Assembly: GCA_028335825.1 (NCBI GenBank)
Contig: JAIOKI010000016.1
Span: 372,001 to 436,000, forward strand
DNA length: 64,000 bases
DNA from: Nosema muscidifuracis
Lineage: Eukaryota; Microsporidia; Nosematidae
Reading direction: 5' to 3'
The first letter of the stretch is position 1. Each line of letters opens with the position of its first letter. The translations under genes were made by a program, and so were the position numbers. The notes beneath the pieces are model-generated. The model searched no databases. It was given only the letters and a program-made list of their open reading frames with translations, and was not told the DNA's origin. Shown here piece by piece: positions 1-11,100 of this stretch.

Positions 1-9
1 TTTTTCTCC

Positions 10-1278
10 ATGATATTAAGAAACATAAAAAAATATGGAAATTTTCTAATATTTGGAATGATCATGATATTTTATTTTGAATGTATTCTGTTAATTTTTA
101 TACTATGTCTTCTATCTAATGGTTTTACAAAGAAGTTTCATAAATATATAAAAAGACTTTGGCTTCATCTTACCATGTCAGCTTTATCTATTTATTTTCC
201 TAAGCCTTTGTTTGTTTATTATGATCCAAGAATATTGGAAAATACAAAGAATATTATTATATCGAATCATTTAACTGAATTTGATTGGCTTATGATCCTT
301 ACTGTTTTATATAAACTTGGTAGATATGATTATGTATGTATAGTTTTAAAAGAAAGTCTTAAGAATATTCCCTTACTTGGGTATGGTATGAAATATTTTG
401 AGTTTATTTTTTTAAATAGACGTATAGAAAAAGATAGAGTAATTATTAATGATGGAGTAAGTAAATTAAAATATACACCTTGTTTTGATATTCTTTTATT
501 TCCTGAAGGAACATATTTAGATTCAGAGAGTATTAAAGTTACACAAGAATATATTAAAAATAATCCAGTAGTATTAGATAAAGAAGAATTTATACCTAGT
601 GAAGTACTTTTACCGAAGATTACAGGATTTAATTTAATAAGAGAAACACTTAAAGATGATGTAAATATTGAAAGATTTGATGATAGATTTGAAAATAGAT
701 TAAAAGATGTTAAGAGATTTGAAGATGTTAGGAGATTTGAAGATGTTAAAATAGATGATAAAAATATCGATAATAAAAGTATAAGAGAAAATGATATATC
801 AAAAAATAATATCAATATAACAAATGATATAAAAAATAATACAAAAAATAATATCAATAATATAACAAATAATATTAAGAATAAATATCTAGATGGTGTT
901 ATAGATATTACTATGATAATAAATCCTTATACTAAATATCCTCAAGATGTTTACACTTATACTCGTATTTTAACAGATTTTAATGATAGAATAGGATTTT
1001 CTTTATTCTTAGATTATGTAGAAGATTTTAAAGGTGAAGATTTTATTTATAAAAGATTTAAAATAAAAGATCAACTTATAAAAAAATATAAAGATATGAA
1101 AGATATAAAAAATATGAAAGAATTTAAATATCTAATAAGAAATCTTAATATCAAAAAGAAAGGATATAAATATGATAAAATATATGTACATTCTTGTTGG
1201 AGTCCTATATTTTATATTGTATTCTTATTTTCAGCTGTTATGAAATTCTATATTTTTAGAAAAATATTTTATAAATAA
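10..1278 (+). CDS. Lysophospholipid acyltransferase (PlsC/LPAAT family)
   Basis: The protein (422 aa) should transfer an acyl chain to a lysophospholipid at the ER membrane. The PlsC motifs are visible: H87-x4-D92 in NHLTEFD (catalytic block I), FIFLNR near 133-138 (block II) and FPEGT at 165-169 (block III). The stretch between blocks I and II (IPLLGYG) resembles the lysocardiolipin/lysophosphatidylinositol branch (LCLAT1-like). There is a hydrophobic N-terminal segment (about 12-36) and another at the C-terminus (about 400-418). Residues about 220-295 are an Asn/Lys/Asp-rich insert with repeated RFEDV units that the family does not normally carry. The ATG sits 9 nt from the window edge directly after CC, so the start looks complete but upstream context is missing. 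Family is clear; the exact substrate is inference. Confidence 0.85.
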   Translation: MILRNIKKYGNFLIFGMIMIFYFECILLIFILCLLSNGFTKKFHKYIKRLWLHLTMSALSIYFPKPLFVYYDPRILENTKNIIISNHLTEFDWLMILTVLYKLGRYDYVCIVLKESLKNIPLLGYGMKYFEFIFLNRRIEKDRVIINDGVSKLKYTPCFDILLFPEGTYLDSESIKVTQEYIKNNPVVLDKEEFIPSEVLLPKITGFNLIRETLKDDVNIERFDDRFENRLKDVKRFEDVRRFEDVKIDDKNIDNKSIRENDISKNNINITNDIKNNTKNNINNITNNIKNKYLDGVIDITMIINPYTKYPQDVYTYTRILTDFNDRIGFSLFLDYVEDFKGEDFIYKRFKIKDQLIKKYKDMKDIKNMKEFKYLIRNLNIKKKGYKYDKIYVHSCWSPIFYIVFLFSAVMKFYIFRKIFYK

Positions 1279-1649
1279 AATAATTTTTTTAACCCTTAAA
1301 TTGTTTCGAAGCTACTGAGTTTTTACAAAGGTAGTCATAAAACAAATTACAAAAAAAGTCTCATTAATTTTTTATTGAGGGATATTTTTATTTAATTTTT
1401 ATTACCATATAATAAGTTATAATTTATGTATAAAGATAATAATATATAAGAAGATATAGCTTATTTAATTTCTATTGCTATATGAGAAGTTATAACTTAT
1501 GTATAAATATAATATTATATAAGAAGATATAATTTATGTATAAAGTCATATATTAAATGAATATATAACTTATTAATGAATATATCTAATTTATAATATA
1601 TAACACCTATATAAGAAGTTATAAATAAATTATACATTTTTCATAAAAT
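1279..1649. other. A+T-rich spacer with degenerate short repeats
   Basis: Convergent spacer between the acyltransferase and ORC2. No ORF or RNA gene is visible. From about 1400 to 1620 it is built from degenerate copies of a unit like ATAAGAAGTTATAACTTATG, itself partly palindromic (TTATAACTTA-type cores). Confidence 0.5.
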
Positions 1650-2375
1650 CTATGACTTTATACATTCTTCAATTAATATCTTAAAATACTTCTTATCTAA
1701 TAATATTTCAATATTCTGAAGATCCTTCATTTTAATCATTTTATGATCAACGAATTCTTGTAATAATTCAAACATTTTATTCTTCTTAACAATCATTAAT
1801 TTTAATTTAATACTATCAAATAAAGAATTAACATCTACTATTGATTGATTATAATAAAGAAGATTACAAAATACTAATCTACTATTCTTACTAACATTTC
1901 TTATTACATTAATATACCCTACTGACTTATCTTCTTCTTTATCTAATACATCAACTTCATAATCTTCATATGTAGTTAAATCTCTCATTATAATATTTAA
2001 ATCAATCATGTCTTGTTCAGTAATTTCAATATTCATTCTTTCTAAAGTAAATATCATTTTAAAACATTTTATGCTAGAAAACATATTTGAATATTTAAAA
2101 TTGAAATCAAGAAAAATTAATATTTCTCTTTCTTTGAGGTACTCATCAAAATTTTTGATCTTTTTACATTTTAAATTGTACTTCTCATTTAGAAAGAATA
2201 TTACGTCATTTAAATTGTAATAGTGCATATCAAAAATTTGAGATTTAGGAAACATCTTTTCTAAAATATTCTTTTTATTACCAAATCCATAGAATAAAAT
2301 ATTGAATGTGTCTAAGATTTTTAAATATTGTTTTATACAGCTGATATGGAAATTCTCTAATTTTTTTTCTGTCAT
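1650..2375 (-). CDS. ORC2: Origin recognition complex subunit 2
   Basis: Short (241 aa) ORC2 retaining only the conserved C-terminal part. The N-terminus carries the typical ORC2 block in which a helix is followed by ILFYGFGNKK (about residues 26-35), and the winged-helix end keeps the FVDHKMI stretch (family: EF-x-DHK). ORC2 is part of the six-subunit complex that marks replication origins and loads MCM with Cdc6. The yeast protein is about 620 aa, so the disordered N-terminal region is gone, as usual in microsporidia. A CCC box lies 4 nt before the ATG. No Walker motif is expected or seen. Confidence 0.85.
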   Translation of the reverse strand: MTEKKLENFHISCIKQYLKILDTFNILFYGFGNKKNILEKMFPKSQIFDMHYYNLNDVIFFLNEKYNLKCKKIKNFDEYLKEREILIFLDFNFKYSNMFSSIKCFKMIFTLERMNIEITEQDMIDLNIIMRDLTTYEDYEVDVLDKEEDKSVGYINVIRNVSKNSRLVFCNLLYYNQSIVDVNSLFDSIKLKLMIVKKNKMFELLQEFVDHKMIKMKDLQNIEILLDKKYFKILIEECIKS

Positions 2376-2409
2376 TTATGGGATTAAAAATTTATTTTAA
2401 TAATATTTT

Positions 2410-2625
2410 TATTCAATTTTATTAGGTTTTCTTATTGTAATAGCATATTCAAATTTATTTATATATTTTTATAGGATTTTCTTGATATTCTTATTAGGTT
2501 TTCTTTATTGCAATTTTTATGTATATATTCTTATTAGGGTTTCTTTATTGTAATAGCATATTTAATTTTATGTATATATTTTTATTTATTCTTATTAGAT
2601 TTTCTTTATTGTAATATCAAATTTA
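2410..2625. repeat. Degenerate minisatellite downstream of the RhoGEF gene
   Basis: About four degenerate copies of a unit containing TTCTTATTAGGTTTTCTTT followed by TGTAATAGCATATTT, spaced roughly 50-75 bp apart. It fills the spacer between the divergent ORC2 start and the RhoGEF stop. Confidence 0.65.
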
Positions 2626-2637
2626 TTCCCATCCTCT

Positions 2638-4761
2638 TTAATGACTATTATTAATCTCTGAATAATAATCTGATATATCTACATCACTCAAATCTATAAA
2701 TTCATTCCCCTCATTAACTTTAACTATCTCATTCATTATAAATCTATATTTAATTAAAATCCATTCTTCATCTTTAATAGATATATCTGGTATAATAAAT
2801 ACATTATCATCTTTAATAATACATTTAACTTCTTCCTTAGAAATAGAATATTTCTTTCTTGTACTTCTTACATTAAAAATAAATCTATCTCTAATACCTT
2901 TACTAAGACATTTTATATTTAAAATATACATTTTATAATTTTGTAATTCAAATTCGAAATAATAATTCATATTAAGCTTCTTATTTGTAATTAAATAAAA
3001 AGAATTTTCTCCTCTTTCATGAATATCAATATTTCTAATATTAAGAAATCCTATATAATAACCTTTAGAATCTATTATTAATAAATAATCAGCTAAAAGT
3101 ATTAATCGATAACCTTGAAAACTTATTTCATCTATAAAAATTCCCTTAACATCATCAAGATTATATTTTATACATAATTCCCATGTTTTCTCTTTTTTAT
3201 ATTGAATATCTTGTTGATGATCTAACCAGATAGCAAATTTCTTAATTTTTATTAAAAATATTTTAAGATTTAAATATCCACGACATGATTGATCTGTAAA
3301 TGTTAATATTCTAGTTATTAATGGAGAAAATTTAGTAAGTCTTTGTAAAATTATATTAAAAGTATCTGTTAATTTATCTTTACTAATATCTTTAAGATGA
3401 AAATTTTTAAGTATTCCTTCATAAGTATTTACAAATCTATTATAACTATTAAAATATTCAATATTTTTGTTAATTATTTCATACAACTTATTTGTCCAGT
3501 CTATTTTTTCTTTATCATCAAATTTAATTTTATGTTCTTCTTTATCATCAAATTTAATTTTATTTTCATCTATAAATTTAATTTTATTTTCTTCTTTATC
3601 ATCAAATTTAATTTTATTTTCTTCTTTATCATCAAATTTAATTTTATTTTCTTCTTTATCATCAAATTTAATTTTATTTTCTTCTTTCTCATCAAATTTA
3701 ATTTTATTTTCTTCTTTATCATCAAATTTAATTTTATTTTCTTCTTTATCATCAAATTTAATTTTATTTTCATCTTTCTCATCAAATTTAATTTTATTTT
3801 CTTCTTTATCATCTACAAATTTAATTTTATGTTCTTCTTTTTCATCTAAAAATTTAATTTTATTTTCTTTTTTCTGTATATTTGAATCATTTTTAAAAAT
3901 ATCTTCAAGTGTATTATTTACATTTTGATATTCAAATATATTAAATTCATTAACTAAATCTTTAACAAATTTCTTAGATAAATTATAAATATTCTCAAAA
4001 TCTTTAAAATATTCATTATATTTAAAAGATTCAAGTTTTTCTCTATTTCTTAATACTCCATCATAATAAAGATCATTCATAATTATTAAAACACTTAATT
4101 CTGTAGAAATAAATTCATTAATAATTGTTAATAATCCATTTTCTACATATTTATAATTAATAATTAAATTATTAATATCATCTTCTGTAACAATAATATC
4201 TTTAAAATGTGTTATAATTTCTAAATTATCTTCTATAATTTTTACATCTAAATAATCTCTTAAAATAAAATTCTCAATTTCTTCTGCATAGAAAAAATTA
4301 ATTTCTGTAAATCTGTTTTTTATATTTTCTAATTTAAAATAATTTATATTAGAAAGAATTTGTGCTTCTATTAATTCATTAAGAGGTTGAACTATTTTAT
4401 CACTACTAATTGAACTTATTAATGATTTCCCTAAGAATGAAACGAAGTTATCAAAAAAAGTGTATTGTGTTTTAATCTGTGTTTCCCAATTATGTACCTG
4501 TGATCTAAAATATTTATCTACAGTTATAAGAAGAACTTTATATTCCCATTTATCATCAAATTTATCTCTTAAATATTTAAACTCCTTCCTACCTAAAATA
4601 GATCTACAATAAGCAAATATAAATTCTTCCTTAAGAATCAAAGATATACATAATGGACCAAACTCTGGTATATCTGTAATAAATGTACGTGATGATAGAT
4701 ATCTGTTAGAAAATAGTTCCATAAAGTCTACTCTATTCTTTATTTCATTATTCTCGTTCAT
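2638..4761 (-). CDS. Rho-type guanine nucleotide exchange factor (DH-PH)
   Basis: The 707-aa protein carries a Dbl-homology (DH) domain split by a repeat, followed by a PH-like domain. The first DH helix is seen in INEFISTELSVLIIMNDLYY and the following helix around FENIYNLSKKFVKDL. The conserved CR3 helix appears after the insert as ILQRLTKFSPLITRIL, matching the VQRItkYplLLkeil pattern. A PH-like beta-rich segment follows (ISFQGYRLILLADYLLIIDS). Such proteins load GTP on Rho/Cdc42 GTPases; yeast relatives are Cdc24 and Rom2. Between the two DH blocks lie 12 copies of a charged peptide ending KIKF. About 210 N-terminal residues before the DH domain are not recognised. A CCC box precedes the ATG by 16 nt. 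The target GTPase is unknown. Confidence 0.7.
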   Translation of the reverse strand: MNENNEIKNRVDFMELFSNRYLSSRTFITDIPEFGPLCISLILKEEFIFAYCRSILGRKEFKYLRDKFDDKWEYKVLLITVDKYFRSQVHNWETQIKTQYTFFDNFVSFLGKSLISSISSDKIVQPLNELIEAQILSNINYFKLENIKNRFTEINFFYAEEIENFILRDYLDVKIIEDNLEIITHFKDIIVTEDDINNLIINYKYVENGLLTIINEFISTELSVLIIMNDLYYDGVLRNREKLESFKYNEYFKDFENIYNLSKKFVKDLVNEFNIFEYQNVNNTLEDIFKNDSNIQKKENKIKFLDEKEEHKIKFVDDKEENKIKFDEKDENKIKFDDKEENKIKFDDKEENKIKFDEKEENKIKFDDKEENKIKFDDKEENKIKFDDKEENKIKFIDENKIKFDDKEEHKIKFDDKEKIDWTNKLYEIINKNIEYFNSYNRFVNTYEGILKNFHLKDISKDKLTDTFNIILQRLTKFSPLITRILTFTDQSCRGYLNLKIFLIKIKKFAIWLDHQQDIQYKKEKTWELCIKYNLDDVKGIFIDEISFQGYRLILLADYLLIIDSKGYYIGFLNIRNIDIHERGENSFYLITNKKLNMNYYFEFELQNYKMYILNIKCLSKGIRDRFIFNVRSTRKKYSISKEEVKCIIKDDNVFIIPDISIKDEEWILIKYRFIMNEIVKVNEGNEFIDLSDVDISDYYSEINNSH
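3505..3870 (-). repeat. In-frame 30-bp coding repeat (12 units) inside the RhoGEF
   Basis: Twelve tandem units of mostly 30 bp encode decapeptides such as KIKFDDKEEN, with 8- and 11-residue variants at the edges and one EEH variant at each end. The central units are almost identical at the DNA level, so the array expanded or was homogenised recently. It lies between the conserved DH helices CR1 and CR3. Confidence 0.95.
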
Positions 4762-6094
4762 TTTGTATAAGAAAAGGGCTAAAATGTCAAAAGTAAAAAT
4801 AAATCTTTTTTTTGAAGATTTCCTTTTTTTTGAGTTTATGCAAGATTTTTAAATAAATTTATAAAAACAAACAAATTATATAAAAATGTATAAATTTATT
4901 ATTTATTTAATAATCAAAAATAAATTCAATATTCTTTATTATAATAAAATAAGAAAGTATTTGAATGAGAATAAATTTTCAATATCTTACTAGCATATAT
5001 TCCTCAATTAATTTTTTCTATACATAAAATTTTAATGTGTATTTCACAACTTACTAAATATTTCTTAACTTATGCAATTTTTATGATAAAATTTAATTTA
5101 GAGATCATCAATTTATCATAAAGTTTAATATTTTTATAATCTACTTATTTAAGATAATTTTTATATATGTTTATTTAAGATAATTTAATATGAAGTTTAA
5201 TATTTTTATATATGTTTATTTGATATAATTTATATAATCTTCTATTTATGATAGATAATTATTTAAATATTCTTTTAAAATTTTATTATTAAATCTGCTT
5301 CATCTAAAAGTCTTATTTATAATAGAAATATCCAGTAGAATGATAATACAAATATATAAGCTTAAATAAATATTTTATTAGGATGATCTTTTAAGTATCT
5401 CTTAAATTAATAAAATATTTTTCTTTCTCTTCATCCTATTGATAGATTTTTTTTAATTTATCTTGATCTTAAATAAGATATAAATATCAAATAAAAAATA
5501 TTTTAAATTAATAAACATATTTTATTGAATAAAAAATTTTAATAAATTAAAAATATTATATAAATTTAAAATATTCAATCAAAATTTATTTTTGTTATAT
5601 TTTATTAGATTAATTTTCTCCTAACAAATAATTCTTTATGAGTCTGATATTATTTTAGGTCTTGTAAATCCTTCTGATTTATCTTCTACACAGTTATTTT
5701 AAGTATTTATCAATCTTAGATAATTAAATTATAATAGATGACTTATAGAAATTATTTTAATTTTAGTATTAAAGCATCAAAAAATTAATTAACATAAAAT
5801 TTTTTATTTTAAAAATTTATTTAAAGTTTAGAAATATGTTCAATCTACATATAATTTAATTGAAGTTCAGAAATATATTCAATATAAAAAATATATAAAG
5901 ATATATATAAAAATATATTAAATATACATAAAAATATATATAAAAAAATATATATAAAAATATATATAAAAATATATTCAATTTATATAAAGATATAAAA
6001 AAATATATAAAAAATATATATAAAAAATTTATATAAAGATATAATAAAAATTTTAATTTAATTTAATATATATAATAATTTATTCTCATACCCC
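4762..6094. other. Gene-free A+T-rich spacer
   Basis: No ORF, tRNA or recognisable element in 1.3 kb. Between about 5880 and 6065 it becomes a simple (ATATATAAAA)n-like tract that runs up to the promoter of the small membrane protein. Confidence 0.55.
5880..6065. repeat. Low-complexity (ATATATAAAAA)n tract
   Basis: Repeated ATATAAAAATATATATAAA-type sequence, upstream of the CCCC-ATG of the next gene. Confidence 0.8.
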
Positions 6095-6535
6095 ATGTTG
6101 ATGTTATCTACTTTTATACTGACTGTATTATCTAGTACAACTGAGAGTTCTCTTAATACAACTACTCTTACATGTGAAGTATCTGAAAATAAGGAAAATA
6201 TTTTACAATACATCAAAAACTTACAGAATTGTACATACGATAAAATTTTAGAAGGAGGAGATGTTTTTATGAAAGAAATTAAAAGTTTTTATGATAATGT
6301 TAAGGCTCATGGAATAACAAATACTTCGATTTACGATTCATCTTTTAATTCTACTAAACAAAGTCCTAATTCAGAAATTATTGTTACAAATGCTGCTGCT
6401 GATGTTTTTTCTTTAACTAATTTTATTTATTTTTTTGCTGGAGTTGGTGTAGCATGTTTATCGATGTATATTTATTATAAGAGGTATCAAAAAAGAAGAA
6501 GAAATAATTCTTATGAATTAGGAAATAAAAATTAA
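6095..6535 (+). CDS. Small type I membrane protein, unknown
   Basis: A 146-aa protein not recognised by family. It begins with a signal peptide-like segment (MLMLSTFILTVLSSTTES), then an exposed region with several N-glycosylation-type sequons (NTT, NCT, NTS, NST), one transmembrane helix at about residues 106-127 (FIYFFAGVGVACLSMYIYY) and a short basic cytosolic tail (KRYQKRRRNN). That layout predicts a single-pass protein with the N-terminus outside or luminal. CCCC abuts the ATG directly, which supports this start and that the gene is real. It stands alone between two long spacers. Confidence 0.7.
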   Translation: MLMLSTFILTVLSSTTESSLNTTTLTCEVSENKENILQYIKNLQNCTYDKILEGGDVFMKEIKSFYDNVKAHGITNTSIYDSSFNSTKQSPNSEIIVTNAAADVFSLTNFIYFFAGVGVACLSMYIYYKRYQKRRRNNSYELGNKN

Positions 6536-7099
6536 TTTATATTTTTATGTATTTAAGATCTTTTAAATTTCTATTCAGAATATTGTCATATTTAAATTAA
6601 TTTTACAAAGATTTATAAATTTAAATTTTACAAAGATTATTTTATTTAAATTTTATAAAGATATAATTTAAATTTCACAAAGATTTTATAATTTGAATTA
6701 ATTTGTAAAAGAATGAAACGATAAAAATTTTAAGATATTTTTTTAAAAAATAGAAAGACTTATAAATATCAATTTTATTATAAAGAAGGACTTATATATT
6801 CTAATTGTAACAAGACTAATTATTTAAAAGTTAAATAAGGTATCTTTTCTCTTATGCTAATATAAAAATATATCTATTGATTAAATTATTATTTTTTTTA
6901 GTAAAATACAATAATTTCTTATATAATTATAAAGTTTTTTATACACTAGAAAGGCTTGAATGGTACTTTGAATATTATATAAGACTTTTTGATATGAAAA
7001 TACCTTAGTCAAATTTTAATAAATGTTATTTTATTTTATAGTTTAATTAAATTTTTATTTAAAATATATTAAGTAATTAAATTTCTTTACAAGATATCT

Positions 7100-7860
7100 T
7101 CATTTATATTCTGAAGTTATAACAAGTCTTAAAGAAGAATTCATCAAGATAAGCATACAAAGAAATATTGAGAGAAGATATAAATTTTATATGGAAAATT
7201 TATGAAAAAAACAAGCACAAAAAGTATGATGAGAGAATAAAAACATAACCAGAGAAATCTTTTAAAAAATGTATTTAGATAAGAATGATAAATTTTTAAA
7301 GAAATATTTTTCAGCTAAGGGACAAGAAAAAGATGTTCATTAATTCAGAATATATAAATATTTATCATCTTTAAAAATCAGATGAGGAATGTCAGAAGAG
7401 TCCAATAAGCGATTGTTAACGAATATAAAATAAAATTTATATTTTAAAAGATTATGATTCAGTATCTCATTATTATTTACTTAAATAAAATAAAAAAATT
7501 AAGTAGGTTTATATTAGAAAAGATTATGATTCAGTATCTCAATATTATTTACTTAAATAAAATAAAATTTATATTAGAAAAGATAGACACTGTGATAAAG
7601 TTATAAAAAGATATTTTTAGGTAAAGAAATTGAATATCATAACTACATTTTAAGTTGTATATGGTCTTATTAATAAAGAGCTAAGAGTATTAATTAACAC
7701 AGAAGGAAGAATATTTACTGTTTAAAAATGATATACAACTTTTTTTCAATACAAAGGAAGGAATGAGTAAAATAATTTAAAAAACAAAAAGATTTTTTTT
7801 TACTGTGGTAGATTTAGAATGAAAATAGAAAAGTCTGAAACGAAAACGAAGAGATTTGTT
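7100..7860 (+). mobile_element. Decayed non-LTR (LINE-like) reverse transcriptase remnant
   Basis: On the plus strand, short stretches translate to reverse-transcriptase-like peptides. The clearest is DYDSVSHYYLLK near 7450 (compare the KAFDSVSH-type catalytic-region motif of non-LTR elements), followed about 200 nt on by VYGLINKELRVLINTEGRIF near 7650. Many stops separate these pieces, so it is an old pseudogene. The region just upstream (RNIERRYKFYMENL near 7160) may belong to it. The family assignment (Dong/R4-like) is from memory of the motif and is weak. Confidence 0.4.
7451..7594. repeat. 72-bp tandem duplication inside the RT remnant
   Basis: The stretch starting ATTATGATTCAGTATCTCA at 7451 recurs at 7523, giving two copies of a 72-bp period with few differences. 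Confidence 0.8.
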
Positions 7861-7934
7861 TGATTGTTACTTTAATATTAAAATTTCTAGATTTATTAAG
7901 AAAAACAAACCACTTAATATTCAGTCATAATAGA

Positions 7935-8106
7935 TCTTTAAAAATTAATTTAATTTATAAAATTCTAATATTTTTTCATATTCTTCTTTCATTCCTTCAC
8001 TCCTACACTTCTTTAATAAATCTTTAAAAATTAATTTAATTTATAAAATTCTAATATTTTTTCATATTCTTCTTTCATTCCTTCACTCCTACACTTCTTT
8101 AATAAA
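7935..8106. repeat. Perfect 86-bp tandem duplication at the POL2 3' end
   Basis: Positions 7935-8020 and 8021-8106 read identically base for base. The right copy holds the last codons and stop of DNA polymerase epsilon; the left copy is the same sequence lying beyond the stop. Confidence 0.97.
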
Positions 8107-11100
8107 TTTATAATATTTTTTTTATAAGACTTCTTCTTATAAATTCCTCCACATCTACAATTTATTGATAATTTCTTCTCGTTCATTACCTTACACTTAT
8201 CACAATATGTTTCATCACTAAGTTCAAGATTTAAAAATATATTGAAATATTTCTTGACTACTTCATTTACTTCCTCTCTACTATATTTATATAAACATTT
8301 TATACATCGAGATCGCATAATATTTTCCAATCCACATTTACAAATTATTAAAATTTCAGGTTCTTTTTCTATTTTACTGTATTCATCTATATTTAATAAC
8401 TTTTTACAATTTGATATTACAGTATCAGGTATATTATTTCTAATTTCAAGGGTATTAATTATTAATTTTGATACTTCCTTATCAACTTTAGTGATTAAAT
8501 CATAAATATATTTACCATCTAATAAATTATCATCTATTAAATTATGATCTTTTTCCAAAATATTAATCTCCTTATCTAAATTATAATTGTCTTTTTTTAA
8601 TAGATTATAATCTTTATCTAAATTAAAATTGTCTTTTTCTAATAGATTATTTTGATTGCATTTATCCAAAAGATTAATCTCTTTATCAATTTTATTATCC
8701 TTATCTAAATTATTCTTTAAATTATAAACCTCCTTATCAAATTTATTAATCTCATTATCTAATTTATACTCACTAAAATATCTTTTAATATATTCTATAG
8801 GTAATTTTATATCACTTACACAGAAATAATCAGAATCTTTCTTATAAAAATATGTACAAGGATCTATTAAAAGTAATTTCTCAAATACTCGTAATTTTTT
8901 ACATACTAAAAATGAATATCCATCTATTTCTGATATTTTACGACATAAATATTCAAATATTTCATTAGAACCTTCTATAGTAGATTTATTAGAATCTATA
9001 CAAAATATATTACTACTTATATAAACAATATTAATTTCTAATTTACGAAGTTCTGCTATTATTCTAAATAAAAATCTTTGATGTAATAAATTAATTAAAT
9101 CTTTAAGTTCAGTACATATAAATTTAGAATTAATTCTTATCCATTTTTCTATTTTATTAAGTAAAAGTGATGCTCCTCTTATATTTTTAGAATGATCATA
9201 AAATATATTTTTTATCATCTGATGAAGTATTTTAAAATCTAATCTGTTGACTTCTGTAAATCCAATAGGATCATCTAAAATTGATTCATATTCTAAAATA
9301 GAAAGTAATAAAGATCCTGAACATTCAAATTGAATTGTATAAGTTTTATAATATCCTGAATAATATTTTTCATTATTAAATATTCTAATAGATTCAGATC
9401 CACTAGGAAAAACTAACCCTTCAGATTTTTTAATTAATTTATAATAAATATAATCTAATAAATTTGTACAATCAATATTTCCAATAGGAATTTCAGTATA
9501 TGCACTTAAATCAAATTTATCTTGTATTTTCTTATTTATATCTTTGTGTAAATTTTTATTAATTTCTAATAATTCATTAAATGTGCTTAATTTCTTTTTA
9601 ACCTGAATTTCTTCTATAATAATTTCATAATCTGAACATAAATTCTTCAAAATTTCTAAATTTTTATCAAACTTATTTAAAATTACAATATTTTCTACTT
9701 TTTCTAATAAAAAATCTTTGATTTTATACTTCAATATTTTTGAATGATTAATATCTGAAATATAATAAATTTCTTCTTTTTTTGTAAATACATAAATTAT
9801 AGATTTACTATAATTAAAAGTTGATAAAATTATAAAATTTGGATATTTTGATATGGGAAGATTTCCAAATTGATTTTCAAATAAAATTGGTACATTTTTA
9901 TGATAAATATTTGATACTAACGAATTATCTAAAATTGATGGATATTCAGAATAAGGTAAAATTAATTTACCTAAATTATTAGGAATATCTCCAGATGGTA
10001 AAATTTTCTTTATCTTTGAAATTTTATGCTTAATAAAATATTTTGTATCTGCTATAATATAAAAAGTTTTTGTTAAAGGAACAATCATTTTTTTATGATT
10101 ATACATACTCAATAATAAATTATTATTTTCTATTTTACAACTTAATATTCCATTTTGATCTTTCTTTTTATTATAATAAGTCCATATTTTATCTTTAAAA
10201 GATTCTACTTCAATTTTTTCTATTTTAGGAATTTTTTCAACTTCTACTTTTGTTCTTTTAATAAAATCTAATAAATTGTAATTCGTTGTAAATTTGGAAG
10301 TCCAATTTGGAGCTTTTATACTTGGAATAGGATTCTTAATATTTTGATTCATAGCTGGTAAACAAATAATTTTTACAACAATATCTTCAACACGCTTCAA
10401 ATAATAATTCCAATCTATTAAATCTCTAATATCCATCATTTTATTAAGCTTACACCATTTCTTAATAAAATATTCTCGTTCAGAAGATTTAAAAATAATT
10501 GTTGGAATCGTTCTATTAGAAACTGGTTCATCTTTTGGATACAAAGATACGATAAATTCAACCTTCAATTTTTCAGATAAAATATCTTCTCCTAAAAGTT
10601 CAGCCATCTTTCTAGCAGTAGATAATATACTAGAAGCTTTTGTATCATATTCTGTAATATCTTTAGACATACTTTTAAATTCACTAAAAAGATCAAATAT
10701 GTCATCTTCATCTAAAGATTTTCCTTTATTATTTATTAAATCTAACCAATATTTACATATTTTACTAAGGTTATCATAACATTCATTTAAATTGATACCA
10801 TCACCAAAACATTCAAATAATTCTTCTTGTAATCTTTTTATAATTTCAAGTTCACCTCGTCTCTTTAATTCGAATCCTTTATATTCTGCTATAGAATTAT
10901 CCCAATTTAATACAATATATCTTTTTTTTAATTGCTTACCTTCTTCAAGAGCTGATGGAATAACCATTCCTTTATATGGACCATCTAATTCAAACTCTAT
11001 GCTATTATTTGGTATAATTACATATTCATTATTTATCTTTTCTTGATATTGATTATTTGTAAATTCTTGACATACTTTATAATTTATGTATGAACTTAAA

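Larger units (their letters stand above)
6536..7934. other. Spacer holding a decayed retrotransposon fragment
   Basis: No intact gene. Its right half contains remnants of a reverse-transcriptase-like reading frame (listed separately) and internal duplications. The left half (6536-7080) is plain A+T-rich sequence. Confidence 0.5.

Noticed and set aside
3505-3870. CRISPR-like regular repeat array
   Set aside because: There are no unique spacers; the repeat is coding and the genome is eukaryotic.
3397-3928. Plus-strand ORFs of about 150 codons opposite the RhoGEF repeat
   Set aside because: They are shadows of the 30-bp coding repeat; no start context and extreme composition.
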